Positions 43,049 to 50,687 of a stretch of 64,000 nucleotides of DNA are shown one piece after another. The notes under the pieces are model-generated. The model saw nothing but the letters and a program-made list of their open reading frames with translations, was not told the DNA's origin and ran no database searches. This DNA is from IMCC26256 sp037146835 (GTDB lineage Bacteria > Actinomycetota > Acidimicrobiia > IMCC26256): NCBI GenBank assembly GCA_037146835.1, contig JBAWWI010000001.1, positions 1 through 64,000 of the forward strand, written 5' to 3'. How positions within the stretch are numbered: position 1 is the first letter of the stretch; the number at the start of each line of letters is the position of its first letter. The position numbers and the translations under genes are program-made.

Positions 43049-43981
43049 TTAGTCCTTTCGACCAATTGAGACTGGTGTCTCAGATATCACGCGATTGCGA
43101 AGCGCACAGAATGCGCAGCGAGTCCCAGTTGTTGGGGACCCACATTCGTCACATGAATTGAGCTCACCCTTCTCAACATGCGCAGCGTCCTTGAAATGCT
43201 CGTGCCCACGGGAGAAAAAGGAACTTAGAAAAGCTGCCTTCGCCCCTGGGGAGCGCTGCTCAAGACTATTTAGAACTTCTTTGTAACCCAGATGCCGATT
43301 CCCTTCGGCCATAGGGCATTCCTCGACTTGGTAATCGATATCAAGAAGAACGCAGTATGCAGCCATTTCGCGTTCACCCATCTTTACCAATGGCTTTACT
43401 TTTTTGGCGAAGCCGTCCGTTGCGGGGAGGACCGGATACTGACGCCCCAAGTAACCCGGCTCCCAGTGAAGAACATTCCCCAGCAAAACGGCTGCCTCGT
43501 CGTCGAGGTTGTGCCCAGTAGCGAGCACGTCATATCCTCCGTCAAGCGCAGCCTTGTTGAAGAGGTGGCGCTTAGATAGGCCACATGAGCTGCATGGTGC
43601 TCGGTTTGTTCGGCTCGCCGCAGTTGGAATGTCATACCCATAGTCGCTAGGTAGAGAAACCTCGACGAGCGTGTACCCGTGCGCTTGAGCGAAAGCTCGA
43701 GTCCTTACTCCGGATTCATCCGAGTAATCCCCGATTCCTAGGCCTATATATAGCCCATCGACTCTGTAACCAAGCTCAGAGAGGATGTGCCACAACGCCA
43801 GCGAGTCTTTGCCGCCGGAGACCGCTACGAGAATATTGTCATCAGGCCCAAACATCTTGAATTCGTCGATGGCCTTCTTAACCTGCTCCTTGCAGTGGTG
43901 TAGAAAACAATCTCGACAAAATGCTGCGTTATGCCGCCGAATATCAATTACTGCTGGCGCCTTACACCTACGACATTTCAC
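43049..43981 (-). CDS. ttuA: tRNA 2-thiolation enzyme, TtuA/NcsA-like
   Basis: 310 aa from GTG 43981. Zinc finger Cys at C3, C6, C22 and C25, PP-loop SGGKDS at 55-60, Fe-S ligands C130, C133 and C222 (the same numbering as Thermus TtuA), and a C-terminal zinc finger NSCDECG..RCAFC. The enzyme adenylates and thiolates U54 of tRNA using sulfur from a ubiquitin-like carrier. Here the carrier gene overlaps the GTG start by 4 nt (GTGA). Cytosolic. A target other than U54 (such as U34) is possible. Confidence 0.9.
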   Translation of the reverse strand: MKCRRCKAPAVIDIRRHNAAFCRDCFLHHCKEQVKKAIDEFKMFGPDDNILVAVSGGKDSLALWHILSELGYRVDGLYIGLGIGDYSDESGVRTRAFAQAHGYTLVEVSLPSDYGYDIPTAASRTNRAPCSSCGLSKRHLFNKAALDGGYDVLATGHNLDDEAAVLLGNVLHWEPGYLGRQYPVLPATDGFAKKVKPLVKMGEREMAAYCVLLDIDYQVEECPMAEGNRHLGYKEVLNSLEQRSPGAKAAFLSSFFSRGHEHFKDAAHVEKGELNSCDECGSPTTGTRCAFCALRNRVISETPVSIGRKD

Positions 43982-44178
43982 AGTGCCCCACCAGAGATCA
44001 CAGGGCGAAGTTCAATTTCATCATCGTCAGAGAAACGCGTATCGCGTGGTACGAGAGTGCCGTTGCAGATGATCAGGACAGTCTCAGGGTTGATTTCAAG
44101 TCGGCGAAGAAGGGAGTCGGCGACCATCGGCCCTTGTATCTCAATCTCGCGACGTGGATTACGGAGAATCACTTTCAT
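43978..44178 (-). CDS. ubiquitin-like sulfur carrier (ThiS/MoaD/TtuB family) ending GGAL
   Basis: 66 aa, a beta-grasp fold of the ThiS/MoaD type (KVILRNPRREIEI.. VADSLLRRLEI.. ETVLIICNGTLVPRDT.. DDDEIELRPVISGGAL). Functional carriers end in GG, which is thiocarboxylated. Here two residues, Ala-Leu, follow the GG, so a protease must trim it, as for QbsE-type carriers processed by JAMM enzymes. The stop is confirmed by overlap with the ttuA start. It probably supplies sulfur to TtuA. No JAMM gene is in the window. Confidence 0.85.
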   Translation of the reverse strand: MKVILRNPRREIEIQGPMVADSLLRRLEINPETVLIICNGTLVPRDTRFSDDDEIELRPVISGGAL

Positions 44179-44280
44179 TGGACCAGAGCGTCCGGAGAGA
44201 TTTCTAGGGCATTGATCATGCGGGAAGAGTAACCGGATTTCCCGAGGTTTTTGGTGCTGGGACGGGCAGGCAACTCGGCC

Positions 44281-44481
44281 CTAATCTCCGCGCCGGATAC
44301 CAACAATTTCGTAACGTGCTCCGGGTTCAACCTTGAACGTCAGGACTGTTCTATTTCTAGTCTTTAGGCGTCGGGCTAGAAAACGAAGCACAACGTAGGA
44401 GATACCTAATGTACGTCTAGCTGTCTGGCGCCTGGCTGAATAGGAAATTAACGATACGACCGCGCCTCGAGCAGGCTTCAT
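44281..44481 (-). CDS. small basic conserved protein, unknown
   Basis: 66 aa, very Arg-rich (ARRQTARRTLGISYVVLRFLARRLKTR) with a C-terminal strand pair TVLTFKVEPGARYEIVGIRRGD. It overlaps the upstream membrane gene by 4 nt. There is no clear transmembrane segment longer than about 12 residues. The composition would fit binding to RNA or to a membrane surface. No family was recognised. It is the last gene of the dacB operon-like row, with 102 nt before the carrier gene. Confidence 0.6.
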   Translation of the reverse strand: MKPARGAVVSLISYSARRQTARRTLGISYVVLRFLARRLKTRNRTVLTFKVEPGARYEIVGIRRGD

Positions 44482-44690
44482 ACGCGTCTGATCTCGACAA
44501 TCGTGGCAAGACGCTTTCCTCTGCGGCGACCAATTAAGAAGACAGCAACTACGAGCACCCCTAAGGCAATTGCTCCGACAGTGATAGCGGTACCCTTTGT
44601 GGACTCAAGTTCGTCGCCGACACTCCCGGTGATTTCGTTGAGCTTGTTGCGTATATCTTCGGGAGAAATCCGCTTGTCTTCAGTAGTCAT
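44478..44690 (-). CDS. small single-pass membrane protein (DUF3618-like)
   Basis: 70 aa from ATG 44690. That start overlaps the holin-like gene by 4 nt. An open frame to 44879 is antisense-like and rejected. The first 30 residues are helical and charged (TTEDKRISPEDIRNKLNEITGSVGDELE), then one transmembrane segment (TAITVGAIALGVLVVAVFLIG) and an Arg/Lys tail. This layout resembles DUF3618 proteins that lie next to holin-family genes in actinobacteria. Function unknown. Overlaps the next gene by 4 nt. Confidence 0.7.
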   Translation of the reverse strand: MTTEDKRISPEDIRNKLNEITGSVGDELESTKGTAITVGAIALGVLVVAVFLIGRRRGKRLATIVEIRRV

Positions 44691-45046
44691 TGAGATCTGC
44701 CTTCCCGGCGACGCGTAGTCACCTTCCACGTGATGTAACCACAAATACCCAGGATCAACACAACAATCAGGTACGGCACCCAAGACCAATTCCCATCGAA
44801 GACTGATGCCATATTCTCTTGTAGGAGCCTCAGTAATCCAACGGCAGCGCAGACCACACCGATTCCGATCAAGAGCCATGCGGCGAGTCCGAATGCGACG
44901 TAACCAGCAAGCCCTTTTAGCTCATCGGTTGTCTCCTGCTTGAAGTACGCAACTACAAGCTCTTTTAGCTCAAGACCTTGCTGCGGAAGAGGTTTGCTAC
45001 GAGGGGCCACGTTGCGAGTCTGTCCTGTGAAGGGGGCTCTGGGCAA
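44687..45046 (-). CDS. Actinobacterial holin-X/PF07332-like membrane protein
   Basis: 119 aa. After a polar N-terminus (GLELKELVVAYFKQETTDELKGL) two transmembrane segments follow (YVAFGLAAWLLIGIGVVCAAVG and WVPYLIVVLILGICGYIT), as in the phage-holin-superfamily proteins that are encoded in actinobacterial chromosomes. The genes are not phage derived here. The TTG start at 45046 follows dacB by 6 nt, and GTG 45010 is an alternative. It is followed by the DUF3618-like gene. Confidence 0.7.
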   Translation of the reverse strand: MPRAPFTGQTRNVAPRSKPLPQQGLELKELVVAYFKQETTDELKGLAGYVAFGLAAWLLIGIGVVCAAVGLLRLLQENMASVFDGNWSWVPYLIVVLILGICGYITWKVTTRRREGRSQ

Positions 45047-45052
45047 ACGGGG

Positions 45053-46453
45053 TCACGGATTTCCAGGCAACGGGAGCCCATCAAGTGAAATTGGGGCATC
45101 TGGAAAGCGCGAAATAGCTTTTGCAATCGCCTCACGCTTCGCGTATGCCTGCTGTTCGGAGAACGAACCATTAAGGATCAGTGCGAACAGAAGAGGTCTT
45201 CGCACATCGAGGTGACCAGCTAGAGCTGAGACTCCGTTGAGTGTCCCTGTCTTAGCGACCAAGTGCCCTACGAGTTCGGTACCAACTAGGCGTGGGGCAA
45301 GGGTGCCTCTTACTCCAGCTACGGCAAGGCCGGTCTTGATGACACGAGTTCTGGGTCGCTCCCCTAGGTGGAGAACGTCCTCGAGAGTTCTGCAACTCAC
45401 CGCGTCCTGCCTAGCCAAGCCAGAGCCGTCGAGCATTATCAATCGGTTGATGTTTACGCCCCTGCTGCTTAGGCGTTTCTTGATCAGTTCAATTCCATCG
45501 GCCGTACTCCCGGTTTTTCCCGCATTCGCCGAGGCAGCCTTAACTAGCATCTCAGCGCCGTGGTTGTTGCTCGACGAGAGGATGCTCTTCACGATTTCAT
45601 CCAGTCTGGGCGAGTCAATGTCGGCCACAGTCTCAGCGCCCTCAGCAGCCCTACCACTTGAAACTCCGCCAACCTTTACGCCGCGATCGCGTAGAAGTTT
45701 GGCTAGGGATAGGCCGGCAGCAAGCGCCGGGTCTTCCCCGCTGGCAGTCCGCGCGCTTGGATTGCTCCAACCCGAATCCACGGATAACGCGCCTATGGGA
45801 CCGATCTCTCCATCGGTTCGATACGACGCTGGCCACGCAGGGTTGTATCGGCGTTCGTCAAATACGTGGTCATCAACGACAATGCCCTTTGGTAAGGAGC
45901 GCACTCCTGCTGCGACAACGTGGTCCGCTAAAGTGCTCAACTCTGTAACAGCAGATCCCCGCCTCTCTGGGTCACCCTCAATCGCTGCTATGCCCGCGGG
46001 CGTCGAGAGAACTGGATCCCCTGACCCGATAAGAGTGAGCGAGTCAGAGGATGACCCTGAATCGCCAACGACTCTTGTGGTGAATTTGTACCCTGGGCCG
46101 AGTAAGTCAACTACTGCAGCGGTACTCACTAGCTTCATAGCGCTAGCGGGTCTCAAAGCGCTATTGGGATTCGATTCAATTATGGCGTTTCCTGCATCCT
46201 CGACGACAAAGCATGACGAGCTCCCGTCCGAGACAGACTCGATCTGTGATTTAAGCCGCAGAGCGCTTGCCGTATCGATGATGTTCGCAGGCAGACGCCG
46301 AGGCGAGAATACGGGTGTGGTGCGTGCTGACGAGACTGCTGCAGTACTGCTTTCTTCGTGGCTCCAGAGAAGCGAGATGCCGATGAAGGTGGCACCGACT
46401 ACACCGAGAGCGGTTGCAGCTATTCGTTGGCGCTTTCGATGCGTTGTAATCAA
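45053..46453 (-). CDS. dacB: D-alanyl-D-alanine carboxypeptidase/endopeptidase (PBP4 family)
   Basis: 466 aa from a TTG at 46453, which overlaps the stop of the preceding gene (TTGA). A longer frame starts at TTG 46492. No ATG is available. One N-terminal transmembrane anchor precedes the enzyme. Penicillin-binding motifs are SAMK (S104, K107), SSN in SSNNHGAEM and KTG in AKTGTLNG. It trims peptidoglycan stem peptides outside the membrane. The gene leads into the small membrane genes by 6 nt. Confidence 0.9.
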   Translation of the reverse strand: MITTHRKRQRIAATALGVVGATFIGISLLWSHEESSTAAVSSARTTPVFSPRRLPANIIDTASALRLKSQIESVSDGSSSCFVVEDAGNAIIESNPNSALRPASAMKLVSTAAVVDLLGPGYKFTTRVVGDSGSSSDSLTLIGSGDPVLSTPAGIAAIEGDPERRGSAVTELSTLADHVVAAGVRSLPKGIVVDDHVFDERRYNPAWPASYRTDGEIGPIGALSVDSGWSNPSARTASGEDPALAAGLSLAKLLRDRGVKVGGVSSGRAAEGAETVADIDSPRLDEIVKSILSSSNNHGAEMLVKAASANAGKTGSTADGIELIKKRLSSRGVNINRLIMLDGSGLARQDAVSCRTLEDVLHLGERPRTRVIKTGLAVAGVRGTLAPRLVGTELVGHLVAKTGTLNGVSALAGHLDVRRPLLFALILNGSFSEQQAYAKREAIAKAISRFPDAPISLDGLPLPGNP

Positions 46454-47925
46454 ATCAAACCGTGTTGCTTTCGCCAGCGAGCATGCTGCCAAAGGTGCTC
46501 TAGTGCGCTGACAGCTCGATTCGAAGATGCGTAGCAGAGTTTATTGGTCTCTCGTACGGTCCGAGGTCCAGCATTACTTGGATCTGCAATTGCTAATTCT
46601 GTTGCGGTGAGTATTGGCTTACCGAACGCTTGAGAGATCTCTGCTGCTGCCTCAGCAAAACGTTTGTCTTGGCGTTCGTGGTAATCGACAATTCGTTCGA
46701 TGCCATGATCTGGATAGAAAGAACCGTTTCGCATCAGGGTTGCTTGGTTCGACTGGATCCCGAGCCCTAGATAAATAATGGCGTCGATCGAGGGCTCCTG
46801 TGCCACCAAAGAGAGGATCTCTGGGATTGTGTCTCTGGTCTCCCCTCCCGCAAGATCGATCGGGTTGTTACGGCTCCAGCGCGGTGGTAACAAAAGGTCA
46901 ATCGCGTCTCGTAGCGCATCTGGAAGAATCGCCAACTCAAGCGAGGATCGCGTGATTGCATCCGCCGTTACCACGCCCCAACCTCCGGCCGTGGTTATGA
47001 CTCCAACGCGAGGGCCCTTTGGTAGTGGTTGTGTTGCAAACGTTGCAGCTGCTTCAAAAGCCTCTTCTACGTTGGCAGCTCGAGTCGCACCAGCTTGCCG
47101 CACTGCCCCATCAAAGACGCGATCATCCGTAGCGAGAGCACCGGTGTGTGACGCCGCAGCGCGTTGTCCGCCCGATGTTGATCCACCCTTTAGCAGCACC
47201 AAAGGTTTCTGCTCTGCAACGACTCGGACTCTCTCTGCGAATGCCCGTCCATCAGCAATTCCCTCGACGTAAGCAAGCGAGACATCGGTTTCGTCGTCGC
47301 TTGCGTAAAAGTCAAGAAGGTCTGGGACCGTAAGTGCAGCAGCGTTACCTGCAGAGACAGCCCTGCTGATGCCCACGCCGGTCTGGCACGCGTAGTTGAG
47401 GAATGAAGAAACAAAGTTGCCAGATTGGCTAGCAACGCCTATGCGACCAGCCGGCGGATAGGGCGCGACTATCTGAGCGCACAACCGCGACGGAGTGGAT
47501 ACGACGCCTTGGCCATTTGGGCCGGCAAGAAGAATTCCAAGTTCGTCAGCAAGCTCAACGAGTCTCTGCTCCGCTAGTCGGCCATCCTCTCCAGACTCAC
47601 CGTATCCAGCTGATGTCACGAAGGCGGCGCGAATTCCGCGCCGAGAACAGGCTCTCAGTAAGTCTTCGTTCCCAGATGCGGGTGTGCAGACAAATACGAG
47701 GTCTACAACTGCATTCGAAGGCAAGTCATCAATGCTTGGGACAGTCTCGATTCCGAGAATGGATCCGCCATCTCTATTCGTTGCGTAGACCTCGCCGGCG
47801 TATCCCTGAGACAGAATGTTGTGCAGCGCTACAAACCCAAATTTGCCTGGGTGCGTAGAGGCCCCGGCCACTACAACCCCACGTGGATCGAATAGAGCCT
47901 TGAATCCTTCACGTGGAGGAGTCAT
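46450..47925 (-). CDS. NDP-forming acyl-CoA synthetase, CoA-binding/ligase subunit-like
   Basis: 491 aa. The CoA-binding Rossmann domain (GVVVAGASTHPGKFGFVALHN) is followed by the succinyl-CoA-ligase-like flavodoxin fold and SHTGAL with the phospho-His. These features match the alpha part of NDP-forming acetyl/acyl-CoA synthetases, which make CoA esters and convert ADP to ATP or the reverse. The ATP-grasp half is the next gene upstream (47922-48578), overlapping by 4 nt, so the two act as a split pair. The substrate cannot be told. Confidence 0.85.
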   Translation of the reverse strand: MTPPREGFKALFDPRGVVVAGASTHPGKFGFVALHNILSQGYAGEVYATNRDGGSILGIETVPSIDDLPSNAVVDLVFVCTPASGNEDLLRACSRRGIRAAFVTSAGYGESGEDGRLAEQRLVELADELGILLAGPNGQGVVSTPSRLCAQIVAPYPPAGRIGVASQSGNFVSSFLNYACQTGVGISRAVSAGNAAALTVPDLLDFYASDDETDVSLAYVEGIADGRAFAERVRVVAEQKPLVLLKGGSTSGGQRAAASHTGALATDDRVFDGAVRQAGATRAANVEEAFEAAATFATQPLPKGPRVGVITTAGGWGVVTADAITRSSLELAILPDALRDAIDLLLPPRWSRNNPIDLAGGETRDTIPEILSLVAQEPSIDAIIYLGLGIQSNQATLMRNGSFYPDHGIERIVDYHERQDKRFAEAAAEISQAFGKPILTATELAIADPSNAGPRTVRETNKLCYASSNRAVSALEHLWQHARWRKQHGLI

Positions 47926-48578
47926 CTGGATGCTCCCTCGGTCAACTCGACGAGGGCGTCAACTGCAATTGGTTCGCCGTTTACAATTATCAGTGGATTT
48001 AGATCAACAGACAAAACATTTGATTCCTCTTGGGCGACATTGCTTAGAGCGTTTAACACATTCACAACGGACTCTTTATTTATCGCAGGCTCGCCACGGA
48101 ATTCCTCGAACAGGGCCTGGGTCTTTAGCTCGTCAATCATCGATTCAGCATCGCCCGCCCCTAGCGGTAGAAGCCTGAAAGCCACGTCTCCAATCGCTTC
48201 AGCAAGAACTCCGCCTAATCCGATCATTACTACCTTCCCGAACTGCTCATCAGTTAGAAATCCGGCTATGAGCTCGCGCGATCCGGAGAGCATCGGTGCT
48301 ACAAGAACCGAGACTTCGCCGTCCTCAGGTTTTGCAGCGCTGAAGAGGTCCTTCGCTGCTGCCCCCACTGCCTCGGGCGTTTGGAGATTTAGCCTCACCA
48401 GACCGCGTTCAGTTTTGTGAGCGATTCGGTCCCCGTTCAATTTTGCAACGCAGGGGAAGCCAAGGCTCTCGGCCGCAGCAATCGCCTCTTCTGCTGAGGA
48501 GGTAATACGCTCCTCAGCGAAGGGCACCCCGTGGCGCCTCAATAATTCTTTTGATGATGCTTCTGACAAAGTCGTCAA
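47922..48578 (-). CDS. ATP-grasp beta subunit of an NDP-forming acyl-CoA synthetase
   Basis: 218 aa from TTG 48578. The start is backed by AGGAGAGG 8 nt upstream. The longer frame to 48743 would overlap the divergent glycosyltransferase gene and looks non-protein-like. It has the ATP-grasp start (SSKELLRRHGVPFAEERI), FPCVAKLNGDRIAHKTERGLV with the Lys and His, and FLTDEQFGKVVMIGLGGVLAEAIGDVAFRLLPL. It pairs with the downstream subunit, 4-nt overlap. Confidence 0.82.
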   Translation of the reverse strand: MTTLSEASSKELLRRHGVPFAEERITSSAEEAIAAAESLGFPCVAKLNGDRIAHKTERGLVRLNLQTPEAVGAAAKDLFSAAKPEDGEVSVLVAPMLSGSRELIAGFLTDEQFGKVVMIGLGGVLAEAIGDVAFRLLPLGAGDAESMIDELKTQALFEEFRGEPAINKESVVNVLNALSNVAQEESNVLSVDLNPLIIVNGEPIAVDALVELTEGASR

Positions 48579-48674
48579 GATGGATTCCTCTCCTCGGCCG
48601 GGTAGCCTAACGGCCTTATGGCGGGATCTCCGTCGGTCGTTAATCCAATCCCATACAGATTCAGAGGACAGCAA

Positions 48675-49391
48675 GTGATCTCGGTAGTGCTTCCGGCGTT
48701 CAACGAGTCTGGGATGCTTGACGCAACCGTTACAGCGATCCACGAAGGGTTGACCTCACGCAAGGTCTCGTTTGAGATTCAGATTGTTGAGAATGGATCA
48801 ACAGACGACACCAGCCAGATAGCTGAGAGGATCTGCTCCAGACTCCCTCGGGTCTCCGCTCAGTCGCTCGGATACGCAGATTATGGCGATGCTTTGAGGG
48901 CCGGTCTCAAGAGTTCCTCTGGTGAAGTCGCGATTATTTTTGATGTTGATTACTTCGATCTTGATTTTGCTGACTCGGCTCTAGAAGCACTTGATTGGAA
49001 CTCAACCCCAATTGGCCCGGTTGTGGTGGTCGGCTCGAAGCGGGCACCTGGATCGAGCGACAATCGCTCCAAACTTCGTAGGCTCGCTACTGCGATATTT
49101 AGTGGAATTTTAAAACGGCAGTTTGGGCTTTCACTCTCCGACACACACGGGATGAAGGTTCTCAACCTTGCGGCACTTCGTGGCGTAATTGATGAGTGCG
49201 AGTGCGGTGCGGACCTCTTCGATACAGAGGTCATCATTCGCGCCGAACGAGCAGGAATGGTTGTCGCTGAAGTGCCTGTGAACGTTATTGAACTTCGTCC
49301 GTCGCGAACCTCAATTATTAGGCGCGTTCCTCGTACCCTCGGAGGAATTGTTCGATTACGGCGCGTACTGGGCCCAGTTCCGAGAGACTAA
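48675..49391 (+). CDS. GT2-family glycosyltransferase
   Basis: 238 aa from GTG 48675 (AGAGGA 6 nt upstream). An earlier ATG at 48618 would add 19 non-family residues. The GT-A fold is typical: ISVVLPAFNESGML, IQIVENGSTDDTSQIAERI, then DVDYFD and KRAPGSSDNRS-type motifs. It resembles dolichol-phosphate mannosyltransferase-like enzymes without the membrane tail. It would move a sugar from a nucleotide donor to a lipid or glycan. The donor is unknown. The gene is divergent from the ATP-grasp gene and 2 nt before the FIST gene. Confidence 0.85.
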   Translation: MISVVLPAFNESGMLDATVTAIHEGLTSRKVSFEIQIVENGSTDDTSQIAERICSRLPRVSAQSLGYADYGDALRAGLKSSSGEVAIIFDVDYFDLDFADSALEALDWNSTPIGPVVVVGSKRAPGSSDNRSKLRRLATAIFSGILKRQFGLSLSDTHGMKVLNLAALRGVIDECECGADLFDTEVIIRAERAGMVVAEVPVNVIELRPSRTSIIRRVPRTLGGIVRLRRVLGPVPRD

Positions 49392-49393
49392 TT

Positions 49394-50548
49394 ATGGATC
49401 AAAAGAGAGTATTCGCATCAAGTTGCTCCTCTCATCCGCTGGCCACGCAGGCGGTTGGTGAAGCGGTGGGCGCGCTTCTAGAGACACTAAATGGCGAGCG
49501 ACCGGACCTCGTTGTCTGGTTCGTCACCTCTCACCACGTTGGAGCGATCGAGGATATTCACTCTGCGCTGCAGAGTCTCTTGAATCCACGCGCGGTCATT
49601 GCAGCAACTTCCGTCTCGGCCATCGGTGGAGAGACCGAGATTGAGAACTCCCCTGGCTTGAGCATTTTCGCAGCGGTTTTGCCAGACAATCAGCTTCATG
49701 CCATGAGACTCGACGCAGTTGAAACCCTCGATGGACTAGAGGTAACGGGTTGGTCTGATGAAACAGACGATGCACACACACTTCTTCTTTTGGCAGACCC
49801 ATTTACTTTCCCCGTTGACTTAGCCCTGAGGTCCGCCGAGGCTCGATACCCAGCGTTACTTATTGCTGGTGGCAACGCCTCATCAGGTTCTCGGCCAGGT
49901 TCAAATCGCTTGGTGCTGAACAACGACATACTCTCGAGCGGAGCCGTAGCCATAGCTGTCTCTGGGGGAGAACGAATTAGGACAGTTGTGTCGCAGGGCT
50001 GTCGGCCGCTTGGGGTTCCGTTTACCGTCACAGCTTCAGATGGCCAGTTCGTCGAATCTTTGGGGGGGAAGACGGCACTGGAGCGCCTGCGTGGGGTCGC
50101 CGCAGAGGCTGATGAGTCGGATCGCGAGTTGCTTAGAGATGGTGTTCACCTAGGGGTAGCTATCGAGGAGAGCAATGACGTTCTCGGCAGAGGAGATTTC
50201 TTGATTCGCACCGTTATTGGGGGCGATAGAGCCACTGGTGCAATTGCGATTGGAGCGCATGTCGAGGTTGGTACGACTGCTCAGTTCCAGGTTCGTGATG
50301 CCGCCTCAGCCTTGGAGGATTTAGGGGTGCTACTCGAGGGCGAAGAGGCTGGCGGCGTCTTGATGTTCACTTGTAATGGTCGCGGCTCTCGCTTCTTCTC
50401 AAGGCCCAATCAAGACGCTGAGGCAGTTCAGACAGCTATTGGCCCATTGGCACTGGCAGGCATGGCGTGCGCTGGCGAGATTGGTCCCATCGCTGGCCAG
50501 AACCACCTCCATGGTTTTACTGCAAGCCTTGCGCTCTTCCCGAGGTGA
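49394..50548 (+). CDS. FIST N/C domain protein
   Basis: 384 aa. The N-terminal FIST domain (VVWFVTSHHVGAIEDIHSAL, then AVIAATSVSAIGGETE) is followed by the FIST C domain near 225-375 (FLIRTVIGGDRATGAIAIGAHVEVG, LMFTCNGRGSRFFSRP, LAGMACAGEIGPI). FIST proteins are thought to sense small ligands, possibly amino acids, in signal systems, but here no kinase or cyclase is adjacent. It starts 3 nt after the GT2 gene, so a shared transcript is likely. A ligand-binding partner is not evident. Confidence 0.85.
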   Translation: MDQKRVFASSCSSHPLATQAVGEAVGALLETLNGERPDLVVWFVTSHHVGAIEDIHSALQSLLNPRAVIAATSVSAIGGETEIENSPGLSIFAAVLPDNQLHAMRLDAVETLDGLEVTGWSDETDDAHTLLLLADPFTFPVDLALRSAEARYPALLIAGGNASSGSRPGSNRLVLNNDILSSGAVAIAVSGGERIRTVVSQGCRPLGVPFTVTASDGQFVESLGGKTALERLRGVAAEADESDRELLRDGVHLGVAIEESNDVLGRGDFLIRTVIGGDRATGAIAIGAHVEVGTTAQFQVRDAASALEDLGVLLEGEEAGGVLMFTCNGRGSRFFSRPNQDAEAVQTAIGPLALAGMACAGEIGPIAGQNHLHGFTASLALFPR

Positions 50549-50637
50549 TCCTCTAAGGAACTTGCGGCAAATACTTGGGCAGAGCGGTGGGTCTGCGTAG
50601 GATCGGTCATCAGGGCTAAAGGGGCGGAACCCGAGGC

Positions 50638-50666
50638 TTGACCGAACTAATGCAAATTTTTCTAAC
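50638..50666 (+). promoter_or_regulatory. candidate promoter for the tkt-tal-fbiC row
   Basis: TTGACC (50638-50643) and TCTAAC (50661-50666) with 17-bp spacing, 21 nt before the TTG start of tkt. Four or five positions of each box match consensus. Confidence 0.45.
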
Positions 50667-50687
50667 TGGACGAGAACGGGGATTTAG

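Noticed and set aside
44691..44879. N-terminal extension of the DUF3618-like gene
   Set aside because: It lies inside the holin-like gene in another frame; the ATGA overlap start is the natural one.
44687..45046. Prophage holin
   Set aside because: No other phage gene is near; the family is common in actinobacterial chromosomes beside cell wall genes.
48579..48743. N-terminal extension of the ATP-grasp gene
   Set aside because: It would overlap the divergent GT2 gene and has no ribosome binding site; TTG 48578 has one.
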